Assembly (NCBI GenBank): GCA_020636325.1
Contig: JACJYC010000004.1
Span: 124,001-188,000 of the forward strand
DNA: 64,000 nucleotides
Direction of reading: 5' to 3'
Origin: Lewinellaceae bacterium
GTDB lineage: Bacteria; Bacteroidota; Bacteroidia; Chitinophagales; Saprospiraceae
The notes beneath the pieces were generated by a model that worked only from the letters and a program-made list of their open reading frames with translations, was not told the DNA's origin and did no database searches. The translations under genes were made by a program, and so were the position numbers. Positions 48,902 to 57,592 of the stretch are shown here, one piece after another. The stretch's first letter is position 1; the number at the start of each line of letters is the position of its first letter.

Positions 48902-49825
48902 TTAATTCGTGGTCAGGTTGCGGAAGATGTCTTCCAGTTTGGTTTCAAACGGGATCATTTCGATCAGGGCCCATCCGTTTTTCACGCAGAGGTCGAAAAC
49001 GGGCCGGTTGGAACTGCTGCCGGGCCGGCTTTGCAATTCGAACCGGAGGGCGTCTCCATCCAGCACGTTGACGGATTCGATGGTGTCCAGCCCCTGGAGG
49101 GCCTTGAAGGCGGCGTCGAGGCCGGCCCCTTCCAGCCGGATATTGAGCACTTGCTTGCCCTGGGCCTGCTTGCGCAAGGTTTCCGGCGCGCCGTCGGCCA
49201 CGATCTTGCCGCGGTTGATGATCAGGATCCGGTCGCAGGTGGCTTCCACCTCGGGCAGGATATGGGTACTGAGAATAACCGTTTTTTCGCGGCCCAATTC
49301 CCGGATCAGTTCCCTGATCTCGATGATCTGGTTGGGGTCGAGGCCGGTAGTGGGCTCGTCGAGGATCAGCACTGCCGGGTCGTGGATCATGGCCTGGGCA
49401 AGGCCGACGCGCTGGCGGTAACCCTTGGAGAGCTCCTTGATGCGCTTGTGTTTTTCCGGATCAAGGCCGCAGCGTTTCACCATCTGGCGGACCCTGGCCG
49501 GAATGTCCGGCTTGGCCACCCCCTGGACGGCGGCGCAGAAGGCCAGGAAATCCATGATGGGCATGTCGAGGTAAAGCGGGTTGTTTTCCGGGAGGTACCC
49601 GACGTGGCGTTTCATGTCCTGTTGCCGGACGGAGTGGCCGTCGATCAGCACATCGCCCTCATCCATTTCCAGGTAGCCCGTGATGATCTTCATCGTCGTG
49701 GATTTGCCTGCGCCGTTCGGACCGAGGAAACCCAGGATCTCTCCGGTTTTGACCTCAAAAGAGATGTCATCCACGGCGCGTTGCTGCCCATAGCGTTTCG
49801 TCAAATTCTCGATGACGATATCCAT
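48902..49825 (-). CDS. gldA: Gliding-motility ABC transporter ATP-binding protein GldA
   Basis: 307 aa, cytoplasmic ATPase. Walker A LGPNGAGKSTT, signature LSKGYRQRVGLAQ, Walker B VLILDEPTTGLDP, H-loop VILSTHILPEV are intact, followed by a C-terminal regulatory domain (DFLAFCAAV... in the helical part and VLNIRLEGAGLDAAFKALQG). The gene order gldA-gldF-gldG and the residues fit the gliding ABC transporter of Bacteroidota. First gene of the operon, with a -7 box about 80 bases upstream. Confidence 0.93.
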   Translation of the reverse strand: MDIVIENLTKRYGQQRAVDDISFEVKTGEILGFLGPNGAGKSTTMKIITGYLEMDEGDVLIDGHSVRQQDMKRHVGYLPENNPLYLDMPIMDFLAFCAAVQGVAKPDIPARVRQMVKRCGLDPEKHKRIKELSKGYRQRVGLAQAMIHDPAVLILDEPTTGLDPNQIIEIRELIRELGREKTVILSTHILPEVEATCDRILIINRGKIVADGAPETLRKQAQGKQVLNIRLEGAGLDAAFKALQGLDTIESVNVLDGDALRFELQSRPGSSSNRPVFDLCVKNGWALIEMIPFETKLEDIFRNLTTN

Positions 49826-49905
49826 AGTTGTCGTTGTTATAAAGAACGGTTAATCTTAACCGGAAGAATGACTGCTTTTTCTCCGGGCGTCACAAAAACA
49901 GGCGT

Positions 49906-49913
49906 CAAAATTA
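49906..49913 (-). promoter_or_regulatory. -7 box for gldAFG
   Basis: Minus-strand TAATTTTG (TAnnTTTG), 81 bases before the gldA start at 49825. Confidence 0.35.
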
Positions 49914-50024
49914 GAAATTTATCTCCTGAATACCCGAAAAAAAAGCCCCGGAATTCTTTTCAATTACCGGCTGGTTTGTACATTCAGGCCTTATTTTCAA
50001 CGGTTTTTAATTTAATTTTCAAAC

Positions 50025-50612
50025 ATGAAATCCTTATTCATTTTTCTTGTTGCCGGATTGTTGGTCGCCTGCGGAAAAACCGAGGCGCCTCCCGAGAGAG
50101 CGCAAACCGCCGATGGGGAATATACCCTTGAAGACGTGCCGGGTACCACCATAAAACTCGCCTTGAAAAAGGACGGCCAGGGTAAGATCCTGGAGGAGGG
50201 GTATGTCGATAACGGCGTGAAAACCGGCGTCTGGATGACTTTCGACAAATCCGAGGAATTCCCGAAAACCCTCATCAGTTACGTCAACGGCATCGCGGAA
50301 GGCCCCTATTTCGAGTTCAACGACCGCGGCCAGATCGAACTGAAGGCCAATTACAAGAACAACAAGCTCGACGGCCCCTGGGGACGCTATTCCTTCGGGC
50401 GCCCTTTATCCACCGCCGGCTACAAAAACGGCGAACTGGACGGCATCTACCGGGAGTTTGACATGCGGGAGGGCAAGATCCAGAAGGAGATCTATTACAA
50501 GGACGGCAAGGAAGACGGCCCCTACCGGTATTTCAACGACCAGGGCGAGGTGACGGTGGAGTATAACTTCAAAAACGGGGAAAAGGTCGGCGGCGGCATG
50601 GTGGAGCATTGA
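50025..50612 (+). CDS. MORN-repeat lipoprotein
   Basis: 195 aa. Lipobox LLVAC after MKSLFIFLVAG. The mature part is a series of MORN-like repeats of about 20-24 residues, each with a YxxGxxxGxxxxF pattern: GYVDNGVKTGVWMTFDK, SYVNGIAEGPYFEFND, NYKNNKLDGPWGRYSFG, GYKNGELDGIYREFD, YYKDGKEDGPYRYFND, NFKNGEKVGGG. Similar proteins are labelled YwqK-like, but that name describes repeats rather than a toxin-antitoxin role. Envelope-anchored; the partner is unknown. A TTGATTTG tract follows the stop by about ten bases. Confidence 0.85.
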   Translation: MKSLFIFLVAGLLVACGKTEAPPERAQTADGEYTLEDVPGTTIKLALKKDGQGKILEEGYVDNGVKTGVWMTFDKSEEFPKTLISYVNGIAEGPYFEFNDRGQIELKANYKNNKLDGPWGRYSFGRPLSTAGYKNGELDGIYREFDMREGKIQKEIYYKDGKEDGPYRYFNDQGEVTVEYNFKNGEKVGGGMVEH

Positions 50613-50617
50613 ATTGG

Positions 50618-50740
50618 GGTGTTGATTTGTTTATGTGTTGATTTGTTGATTTGCCGCCTTCGCCGAGGCTCCGGCCGCCGGAGGTTTATGTGTTTATTTG
50701 TTTATTTGTTGATTCGTTTATGTGTTGATTTGTTGAATTG
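50618..50740. repeat. 8-bp tract (TTGATTTG/TTTATGTG) with nested GC-rich insert
   Basis: Units TTGATTTG, TTTATGTG and TTGATTCG flank a 32-bp insert (50653-50684) that carries the 16-nt core CGCCTTCGCCGAGGCT (50655-50670) and continues as CCGGCCGCCGGAGG, very close to the insert at 18008-18043 read on the other strand. Confidence 0.8.
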
Positions 50741-50806
50741 AACAGGGCATCATTTTTTGTTTGGGTTTGCCTCCATGGCTTGCTGAGGGGGGGCATCACC
50801 TGATCC

Positions 50807-51343
50807 TCAAATCCGCCTTTCCAATGCCCGGCGCACCTGCTTCCGGTGATGGGTAAAGTGGATGCCGAAAAAGCGGACCATGCCGGGCAGCGTAAGGCGG
50901 CCTGCATAGGGGTGTTTGTAGATTGCCCGGCCGGAGAGCTTATCGGGCAGTGCGGAGAGGTATTCCCGCAGTTGTTGCCTTTGCGCCAGCCATTGGGTTT
51001 GCACCGCTTGCAGGGAGGAGGTTTCGGGCAGGCTGCCGTCGCCGATGCCGGGCGGGGCCTTCCATTTGATGCCGGAATTGAAGACGAACCAGATGAGGAA
51101 CAACCGGAACGGATCGGAAATTTTACCGTTGGCGAAGGGGCCGTCCCCTTTGAGCTTTTTCGTAACGTAAAGGTGCGAATAATGCTCCGACAGCCGCAGG
51201 TGGTGCAGGATCATGAGGGGCGACCATTTGCCCGGAGCAGGCCGTTGGTTGAGTTGTTCGTCTGAATAAGCGGAAAGCTCGACGAACAACGCTGCCAGGG
51301 CCTGATCCAGGCGGTCAATCTCTTTGGCGGAGCCGGATATCAT
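50807..51343 (-). CDS. DinB-family (putative metal-dependent) protein
   Basis: 178 aa, cytoplasmic four-helix bundle. The start LDQALAALFVELSAYSDEQL then RPAPGKWSPLMILHHLRLSE and the C-terminal GMVRFFGIHFTHHRKQVRRA match the DinB/YfiT-like fold, with the three His metal ligands in ILHHL and HFTHH. Family members include thiol-dependent transferases; most are uncharacterised. Its start is one base beyond the prolyl oligopeptidase stop, on the same strand, so it is probably the second gene of that operon. Confidence 0.88.
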   Translation of the reverse strand: MISGSAKEIDRLDQALAALFVELSAYSDEQLNQRPAPGKWSPLMILHHLRLSEHYSHLYVTKKLKGDGPFANGKISDPFRLFLIWFVFNSGIKWKAPPGIGDGSLPETSSLQAVQTQWLAQRQQLREYLSALPDKLSGRAIYKHPYAGRLTLPGMVRFFGIHFTHHRKQVRRALERRI

Positions 51344-51344
51344 A

Positions 51345-53492
51345 TCAACCTTTCAGGTATTTGACCGGACTATTGGTATTGTAGAAGAAGAACGACCAGA
51401 TATCGGCCTGTTCTTCCAGCACTTTGGCAATGGGTTTGCCGGCGCCGTGGCCGGCCCGCGTCTCGATCCGGATGATGACCGGATTTTTGCCGTTGTGCGA
51501 TTTCTGCAACTGGGCTGCAAACTTGAAGGAGTGCGCCGGTACTACGCGGTCGTCGTGGTCGCCGGTCGTGATCAGCGTCGACGGGTAGGTGACGCCGTCC
51601 TTGATGTTGTGCAGCGGGCTGTAGGACAGCAGATTCTTGAAATTGGCGGGGTCGTCGCTGGAGCCGTATTCCGGGATCCAACCCTTGCCTACGGTGAACA
51701 GGTGGTAGCGGAGCATATCCATCACACCTACTGCGGGCAGGGCCACGGCGAACAGGTCGGGCCTTTGGGTCATGGCCGCCCCGACCAGCAGGCCGCCGTT
51801 GGAGCCGCCCGCAATTGCCAGCTTTTCCCTGGAGGTGTATTGTTCCGCGATCAGGTATTCACCGGCGGCGATGAAATCGTCAAATACGTTTTGTTTGTTG
51901 AGCAGCATCCCGGCTTTGTGCCATTCCTCGCCGTATTCGCCGCCGCCGCGCAGGTTGGGCATGGCAAATACGCCGCCGTTTTCCAAAAGCACGATCCGGG
52001 TGGCCGAAAAACTGGGCGTCAGGCTGATGTTGAATCCGCCGTATGCATAGAGATAGCAGGGGTTTTTGCCGTCCATTTTCAGGTCCTTTTTATGGACGAT
52101 GAACATGGAAACCGGCGTGCCGTCCTTGCTTTTGTAGAAGATCTGCTTTTCGATATAATCCTCCGGATTGAACTGCAGGGAGGTTTTGTTGAAGAGCTCG
52201 GATTGGCCGGTTGCCAGGTCGTATTTGAAAATGGTATTGGGGTAGGTAAAGGAAGTGAAGGTGTAGAACAGGATCTTGTCTTCCTTTTTACCCGAAAAAC
52301 CGCCTGCTGAACCCAGGCCCGGCAGGTCGATCTCTTTCTTGTTGCCGCCGTCGTAATCGAGTTGATAGAACCGGTCGGTAGCGTTTTTGAGGTAATTGGC
52401 AAAGAGCTTGCCGCCGCCGGTAGCCACACTTTGGAGCAGGTCCTCCGATTCCGGGATGATCTCTTTCCAGTTTTCCTTCGCCGGGTTTTTCGGGTCGATC
52501 TCCACCAGCCGGTATTTTGGCGCATCGATGTCGGTCAGGGCAAGGAATTTGCCGTTAACGTGATCCACCACATTGCTTTTGTGGTCATAACCCTCGAAAA
52601 GGGGTACGAAATCGCCGTCGGTTTCCAGGTTTTTATAATAGGTGGCATAGCCGTCGGTTCCCGGCGCTGCATTCAGGATCAGGTATTTACCGTCTTCCGT
52701 GACGCTGCAGAAATGGTACATGTTCGGATTCTGCCGGTCTTCATAGACCAGTTTGTCCCTGGATTGATCATCGCCCAGCTTGTGGTAATAGACGGAATGG
52801 TAGAGGTTGTTGCCGGAGAGCTCTTCACCCGATTTGGGCTCCGGGTAGCGGCTGTAAAAAAAGCCGTCCTTATGCCATCCGGCGCCGGAGAATTTGACCC
52901 ATTTGAGGACGTCGGGCAGCTGCTTTTTCCCGGCTATTTCCATTACGCGCATCTGCGACCAGTCCGAACCGGCCTCTGATTGCGAATAGGCGATGTACTT
53001 GTCATCCTGGGAGATCCCGATGATGTTGATGGCGACGGTCCCGTCCTTGGACAAAGCGTTGGGATCGATAAATACTTCGGGTTCGCCATCGAGCCCTTTC
53101 TGGATATAGATGACGGATTGGTTCTGGAGCCCGTCGTTCTTATAGAAAAAATAGTATTCTCCGGCCCGGAAGGGAGAGGTATACCGGGGGTAGTTGACCA
53201 GTTCGGTCAGCCTTTCTTCGATCTTTTCGCGGTAAGGGATCTTTTCCAGATAATCGAAAGTCGCCTGGTTTTGCGTTTTCACCCATTCTTCCACAGCTTG
53301 TGCGGTATCGGCTTCCAGCCATCGGTAAGGGTCGGCCACCATTGTGCCGTGATAGTCGTCCGTTTGTTCAACCGTTTTGGTCTCAGGGTAGGTTACCTCT
53401 ATCATCGGGTTTGATTCATTTTGAACGTCCTGATTTTTACATGCAGTGAGTCCTGCCAGAGCAATCGCTGTCAATAAAGTCGGGTACCTCAT
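51345..53492 (-). CDS. Prolyl oligopeptidase family serine peptidase (S9A), lipoprotein
   Basis: 715 aa from ATG 53492 (MRYPTLLTAIALAGLTAC, lipobox LTAC). Cleaves after proline in short peptides. A seven-blade propeller (about residues 90-440) covers the hydrolase domain. The catalytic Ser564 is in AIAGGSNGGLLVG, the Asp region is TTGDHDDRVVPAHSFKFAAQ and His682 is in RAGHGAGKP, so the triad is complete. The lipid anchor places it in the periplasm or at the outer membrane. It is divergent from selD and followed by the DinB gene. Confidence 0.95.
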   Translation of the reverse strand: MRYPTLLTAIALAGLTACKNQDVQNESNPMIEVTYPETKTVEQTDDYHGTMVADPYRWLEADTAQAVEEWVKTQNQATFDYLEKIPYREKIEERLTELVNYPRYTSPFRAGEYYFFYKNDGLQNQSVIYIQKGLDGEPEVFIDPNALSKDGTVAINIIGISQDDKYIAYSQSEAGSDWSQMRVMEIAGKKQLPDVLKWVKFSGAGWHKDGFFYSRYPEPKSGEELSGNNLYHSVYYHKLGDDQSRDKLVYEDRQNPNMYHFCSVTEDGKYLILNAAPGTDGYATYYKNLETDGDFVPLFEGYDHKSNVVDHVNGKFLALTDIDAPKYRLVEIDPKNPAKENWKEIIPESEDLLQSVATGGGKLFANYLKNATDRFYQLDYDGGNKKEIDLPGLGSAGGFSGKKEDKILFYTFTSFTYPNTIFKYDLATGQSELFNKTSLQFNPEDYIEKQIFYKSKDGTPVSMFIVHKKDLKMDGKNPCYLYAYGGFNISLTPSFSATRIVLLENGGVFAMPNLRGGGEYGEEWHKAGMLLNKQNVFDDFIAAGEYLIAEQYTSREKLAIAGGSNGGLLVGAAMTQRPDLFAVALPAVGVMDMLRYHLFTVGKGWIPEYGSSDDPANFKNLLSYSPLHNIKDGVTYPSTLITTGDHDDRVVPAHSFKFAAQLQKSHNGKNPVIIRIETRAGHGAGKPIAKVLEEQADIWSFFFYNTNSPVKYLKG

Positions 53493-53515
53493 GGCGCAAG
53501 GTTTTTGATTCCGGC

Positions 53516-53523
53516 CAAATATA
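53516..53523 (-). promoter_or_regulatory. -7 box for the prolyl oligopeptidase gene
   Basis: Minus-strand TATATTTG (TAnnTTTG), 24 bases before the start at 53492. On the plus strand TAATTTCG (53538-53545) is a one-mismatch box for selD. Confidence 0.45.
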
Positions 53524-53567
53524 GAAAATATTATTGCTAATTTCGCGAGTCCAATAAAAATTAGAAA

Positions 53568-54617
53568 ATGGATCAAACGGCGGAAAGGTACAAACTGACG
53601 CAGTACAGCCACGGTGCAGGATGCGGGTGTAAAATAGCCCCGAAAGTACTGGATACCATCCTCACGCACCAGGCCGAACGCGCATTTTTTTCCGGGCTTA
53701 TCGTAGGGAATGAAGAACGGGACGACGCAGCGGTAATGGACCTGGGCGACGGAACGGCCGTCATCAGCACCACCGATTTTTTCATGCCGATCGTCGACGA
53801 CCCGGAGGATTTCGGCCGGATCGCTTCCGTCAATGCCATCAGCGACATCTACGCCATGGGCGGTACGCCCCTGCTGGCCATCGCGATCCTGGGCTGGCCG
53901 ATCGACAAGCTGCCTGCCGAAGTGGCCAATCAGGTGGTGGAAGGCGGCCGGAAAGCCTGCGCTGAAGCGGGCATACCCCTTGCCGGCGGTCACAGCATCG
54001 ATAGCCCGGAGCCCATTTTCGGACTTGCCGTAACGGGCAGGGTAGCGCTGGAGAACGTGAAAAAGAACGGCGGGGCAAAACCGGGCGCCAAACTGTTCCT
54101 GACCAAGCCGCTGGGCGTCGGGATGCTGACCACGGCCCAGAAAAAAGGCAAACTGCTGCCCGAACACAGCCACCTGGCCCTGGAGAGCATGACCCGTTTG
54201 AACAAGGCCGGAGAGCGCTTCGGCAAACTGCCTTATGTGCAGGCCATGACCGATGTGACCGGATTCGGCTTGTTGGGACACCTTTCCGAAATGTGCGAGG
54301 CCAGCGGTTGCGGCGCCGCGGTTGAGTTCGGAGCGGTCCCTACCCTGGGCGAAGGCATTATCCGCCACTACTTCACCGAAAAGTGCATCCCCGGCGGCAC
54401 CAACCGCAATTGGGACAGTTACGGCCATAAGGTCGGCCCGATCACAGATGAGCAAAAAGCGATCCTGTGCGATCCGCAAACCAGCGGAGGGTTGTTGGTG
54501 GCCGTTGAAGCCGGCCAGGTGGAGCAGTTTTTGGAGGAAGCTGAAAAAGAAGGACTGGAACTGTCTGCGCTGGGTGAGCTGATCGCTGAAAACACGCCGT
54601 TGATCCGGGTAGTTTAA
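53568..54617 (+). CDS. selD: Selenide, water dikinase (selenophosphate synthetase)
   Basis: 349 aa, cytoplasmic. Makes selenophosphate from selenide and ATP for selenocysteine or 2-selenouridine. The N-terminal motif [13 protein letters not shown] carries Cys19 and Lys22, equivalent to the catalytic Cys17 and Lys20 of Escherichia coli SelD; the first position is Cys, not Sec. Then [20 protein letters not shown] and [18 protein letters not shown] as expected. No selA, selB, selU or tRNA-Sec is in the window, so the selenium end product is not known. Confidence 0.96.
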   Translation: MDQTAERYKLTQYSHGAGCGCKIAPKVLDTILTHQAERAFFSGLIVGNEERDDAAVMDLGDGTAVISTTDFFMPIVDDPEDFGRIASVNAISDIYAMGGTPLLAIAILGWPIDKLPAEVANQVVEGGRKACAEAGIPLAGGHSIDSPEPIFGLAVTGRVALENVKKNGGAKPGAKLFLTKPLGVGMLTTAQKKGKLLPEHSHLALESMTRLNKAGERFGKLPYVQAMTDVTGFGLLGHLSEMCEASGCGAAVEFGAVPTLGEGIIRHYFTEKCIPGGTNRNWDSYGHKVGPITDEQKAILCDPQTSGGLLVAVEAGQVEQFLEEAEKEGLELSALGELIAENTPLIRVV

Positions 54618-54671
54618 AAAGGGATTTTGGCCGCTAGTAATAGGTTTATTGGCAATAATGGGTAATGTAAG

Positions 54672-54772
54672 GAGACCGTTCAGGATTTTGTGTACCGGAT
54701 TTTTAGCATGCGCAGCTTGCTAAAAATCAGATCTTTGCGTCTTTGCGTGAAAACACTGTTTTGAACAGTCTC
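54672..54772 (+). mobile_element. MITE-like element, copy 2 (with 8-bp TSD)
   Basis: 101 bp, ends GAGACCGTTCA / TGAACAGTCTC (one mismatch over 11 bp), central 11-bp stem GATTTTTAGCA (54698-54708) / TGCTAAAAATC (54718-54728). Flanked by the exact direct repeat AATGTAAG (54664-54671 and 54773-54780). It lies between the converging selD and antiporter genes, four bases from the latter's stop. Confidence 0.88.
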
Positions 54773-54784
54773 AATGTAAGAAAA

Positions 54785-56038
54785 TCATCCCCCTTTCGAA
54801 CCGCCCGTAAACCGCGATACCACCTTGCCCACCGTCAGTCCTTGTACAATAATGGAAAATACCACCACAATATAGGTCATGCTCACCAGCAGCTCCTTCG
54901 GCATATCGCCCGACAAGGACAGGGCCAGCGCAATGGAGATGCCGCCCCGCAGGCCGCCCCAGGTCATGATCAGGTTGGTAAACGGGGCGAATCCCAACCG
55001 CTTTTTGAAAATGAGGATCGGCAGGGCTAACGAACCGGAACGGCTCAGCAATACGATCGGGATCGCTGCCAGCCCGGCAATGATATAGGTGCGGTCAAAG
55101 GGGATCAGCAGGATCTCCAGGCCGATCAGCACGAACAGAATAGCATTCAGCAGGGCATCGATCAGCTCCCAGAATTTATCAACGTAAACTTCGGTCATTT
55201 CCGACATGGTACTGGTCCGGAATCGCTCGTTTCCAACCGAAATCCCGGCCACCACCATCGCCAGCGGCCCCGAAAAATGAAGGATGCTGGCCAGCAGATA
55301 TCCGCCCATCACCGCCGCCAGCGTGATCATCACCTCTACTTCGTATTGGTCGATCGTGCGCATCAGATAGTAGGCCGCCGCCCCAAGACCCAGCCCCAGC
55401 AAAACGCCGCCGCCGACTTCCTCCAGGAACAACAGGCCGATATGCGACAGATCCTGGTGGCCGGCGCCCGATTGTGCGATCTGGTAAATGGTGACAAAGA
55501 CAATGACGCCAATCCCGTCGTTGAACAGGCTTTCTCCCACGATTTTGATCTCCAGGTTTTTCGGCGCTCCCGCTTTTTTAAGGATGCCCAACACGGCAAT
55601 GGGGTCGGTCGGGGAGATCAACGCGCCGAACAGCAAGGCATAGATGAAATCGATTTGAATGCCCACCCAGCCCAGCACCGCGTAAACCAACCCGCCGATC
55701 AGGAAAGTGGAGATCAATACGCCCAGGGTGGCAAACAGGATGATCGGCCAGCGATGCTCCTTCAGCCGCCCGAAATCGACGTGCAAGGCGCCGGCAAACA
55801 ACAGAAAACTGAGCATGCCGTCCATCAGGATCTTGTGAAAGTCGACCTGCCCGATCAACTCCCGCTCCCATTCAAGGAGTGTGGGGGTAAACTGGCCGAT
55901 GATCAGAACGGCTACTGAAAACAAGATCGAGACGATCATCAGCCCGATGGTGACCGGCAATTTCAGGTACCTGACGTTGAGGTAACCGAACAGCGCGGAA
56001 AAGACGATTAAAATGGAAAGGACCTGGAATAAATTCAT
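54785..56038 (-). CDS. Na+/H+ antiporter (CPA1/NhaP family)
   Basis: 417 aa, about 12 membrane helices. Exchanges Na+ (or K+) for H+ across the inner membrane. Seen: FLLFAGALHVDFGRLKEHRW, the CPA1 core FGALISPTDPIAVLGILKKA, and VGESLFNDGIGVIVFVTIY, where the ND pair is the ion-binding motif. No C-terminal regulatory TrkA domain is present, so it is the short form. A -7 box lies just upstream. The 3' end is next to a MITE-like element. Confidence 0.93.
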   Translation of the reverse strand: MNLFQVLSILIVFSALFGYLNVRYLKLPVTIGLMIVSILFSVAVLIIGQFTPTLLEWERELIGQVDFHKILMDGMLSFLLFAGALHVDFGRLKEHRWPIILFATLGVLISTFLIGGLVYAVLGWVGIQIDFIYALLFGALISPTDPIAVLGILKKAGAPKNLEIKIVGESLFNDGIGVIVFVTIYQIAQSGAGHQDLSHIGLLFLEEVGGGVLLGLGLGAAAYYLMRTIDQYEVEVMITLAAVMGGYLLASILHFSGPLAMVVAGISVGNERFRTSTMSEMTEVYVDKFWELIDALLNAILFVLIGLEILLIPFDRTYIIAGLAAIPIVLLSRSGSLALPILIFKKRLGFAPFTNLIMTWGGLRGGISIALALSLSGDMPKELLVSMTYIVVVFSIIVQGLTVGKVVSRFTGGSKGG

Positions 56039-56070
56039 GTTTTAGGCTAAATTGTCCTGTTTTTGATGGG

Positions 56071-56078
56071 CAAAAATA
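56071..56078 (-). promoter_or_regulatory. -7 box for the antiporter gene
   Basis: Minus-strand TATTTTTG (TAnnTTTG), 33 bases before the start at 56038. Confidence 0.4.
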
Positions 56079-56143
56079 AGAAATCAATCTTGCGTTTATG
56101 CTTTTTGCCCGGGATTTGCATCTAATCGGAAAACCAATTGAAA

Positions 56144-57019
56144 ATGGAAAGATTATTGATGACCTTATTTTTGATCCTGACCTTGAATGCCTGCAGCCAG
56201 GCCGGTAACAAGGAAACGGCTATGGCCGGCGAAATGCCCGCTCCCTCCATGGAGGCGGAAAAAATGGCAGACAAGGATGAATACCGGTATGACGATCAAT
56301 CTGGCGAGGAAAACCGGGATCAATCCGCCGGGAAGCCCGAAGTGCAGCGGCAGATCATCCGGACGGGAAACCTCCGCTTCCAGGTGGACCATGTGAAACA
56401 AAGCAGCACCAGGGTTGAGGAGATCGTGGCCCGTTTTGGCGGATATGTTTCGGGTATGACCCTGACGAATACCAGTTATCAGATCAGCAATTATTTCCAG
56501 ATCCGGGTGCCGGCATCCCGGTTTGACAGCCTCATGAACGCCCTGGAAGGTGAAGCCCTATTTGTGAATTCGCGCAGTACGAACACCCAGGACGTCACCG
56601 AGGAATACCTCGATATCGAAACCCGCCTGAAGACCAAAAAAGAGGTGCGCGACCGTTATGTAGACATCCTGCGCAACAAGGCCAAAACCGTGGAGGAAGT
56701 GCTGAAAGCAGAGGAGGCCATCCGCGTGCTGCAGGAAGAGATCGAAGCCAGGGAAGGCCGGTTGAGGTACCTGAAGGATCAGGTCGCCATGAGTACCATC
56801 GACCTGGAGATCTACGAGGAGGTAACCTATCAGCCTGAACCCAAAACCTTCAAGCGCACTTTTGTCGGCCGCGCCCTGACCGGTTTGCAGAACGGCTGGG
56901 AAGCCGTGGTGACCTTGGTTATTGTTCTGGTCAACCTCTGGCCTTTTTTGCTGATCATTGGTGTTTTGATCTGGCAACGGAAGCGCATCTTCAGGTTCCG
57001 CAAACGCAACCCGAAGTGA
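56144..57019 (+). CDS. DUF4349 lipoprotein
   Basis: 291 aa from ATG 56144 (MERLLMTLFLILTLNACSQ, lipobox LNAC); the TTG two codons before is less likely. The DUF4349 signature runs from IIRTGNLRFQVDHVKQSSTR through VARFGGYVSGMTLTNTSYQI, RVPASRFDSLMNALEG, and DVTEEYLDIETRLKTKKEVR to a coiled-coil (VEEVLKAEEAIRVLQEEIEA). A membrane helix near residues 255-278 (VVTLVIVLVNLWPFLLIIGV) and a basic tail end the protein. The family has no proven function. It is separate from the antiporter, with divergent transcription. Confidence 0.88.
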   Translation: MERLLMTLFLILTLNACSQAGNKETAMAGEMPAPSMEAEKMADKDEYRYDDQSGEENRDQSAGKPEVQRQIIRTGNLRFQVDHVKQSSTRVEEIVARFGGYVSGMTLTNTSYQISNYFQIRVPASRFDSLMNALEGEALFVNSRSTNTQDVTEEYLDIETRLKTKKEVRDRYVDILRNKAKTVEEVLKAEEAIRVLQEEIEAREGRLRYLKDQVAMSTIDLEIYEEVTYQPEPKTFKRTFVGRALTGLQNGWEAVVTLVIVLVNLWPFLLIIGVLIWQRKRIFRFRKRNPK

Positions 57020-57130
57020 CATTGGCAGACCAGTTGCTCAAGTCCAAACAAGCTCGTACGGTTGCCCGCGAATGGTCTGCGTTTCGGCCAGGAAGAAAAT
57101 TAAAACTAACTTTGTCCAAACGCATGACCT

Positions 57131-57550
57131 ATGATCGCCAGAATCCTGTTGGCAGCCGGCGCGCTGATTTTCCTGGTCCTCGGGACCATGCACCTCGCAT
57201 ACACATTTTTTTCGGACAAGTTCCTTCCCCGGGATCAGGGGATAAAAGAGGGTATGGAAAAAACCAACCCCGTGCTGACCAGAAGGACCACCATGTGGAA
57301 TGCCTGGATCGGGTTCAACGCCAGCCACAGCTCAGGCGCCATGTTCATCGGCGGAATCAACCTGATAATGGCCGTTTCGTATTTTGATATTTACGGTCAG
57401 TCGCCCGGTCTCCAGCTCCTGAATATCCTGACCGCATTTTTTTACCTGTTCCTGGCCCGCCGGTATTGGTTCAATATCCCGTTTCGCGGAGTGCTCCTTG
57501 CCACCATCTGCTTTACGGCTTCGTCCCTTATCCTGTTTTTTTACCCCTGA
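57131..57550 (+). CDS. Small integral membrane protein, four helices
   Basis: 139 aa. Four membrane helices are visible: ILLAAGALIFLVLGTMHLAY, then ASHSSGAMFIGGINLIMAVS, LQLLNILTAFFYLFLARRYW and FRGVLLATICFTASSLILFF. A conserved-looking LTRRTTMWNAWIGFNASHS lies between the first two. It resembles a family of uncharacterised membrane proteins (LIC_13387-like) but I give no function. It ends in the CCTCTCAC tract shared with the convergent gene. Confidence 0.75.
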   Translation: MIARILLAAGALIFLVLGTMHLAYTFFSDKFLPRDQGIKEGMEKTNPVLTRRTTMWNAWIGFNASHSSGAMFIGGINLIMAVSYFDIYGQSPGLQLLNILTAFFYLFLARRYWFNIPFRGVLLATICFTASSLILFFYP

Positions 57551-57592
57551 TCCCTCTCACTCTCTCACCCTCTCACCCTCTCTCTCCCCCCA
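57550..57592. repeat. CCTCTCAC 8-bp tract supplying a stop codon
   Basis: About five CTCTCACC units fill the 22-base gap and the end of the convergent minus-strand gene, coding its last Glu-Arg-Gly and TGA (57573-57575). Confidence 0.8.

Noticed and set aside
50025..50612. Naming the MORN-repeat lipoprotein an antitoxin (YwqK)
   Set aside because: Only the MORN repeats support that name; there is a lipoprotein signal and no toxin gene beside it.
53493..54479. N-terminal extension of the prolyl oligopeptidase frame over selD
   Set aside because: Antisense to selD; the lipoprotein signal at 53492 marks the real start.
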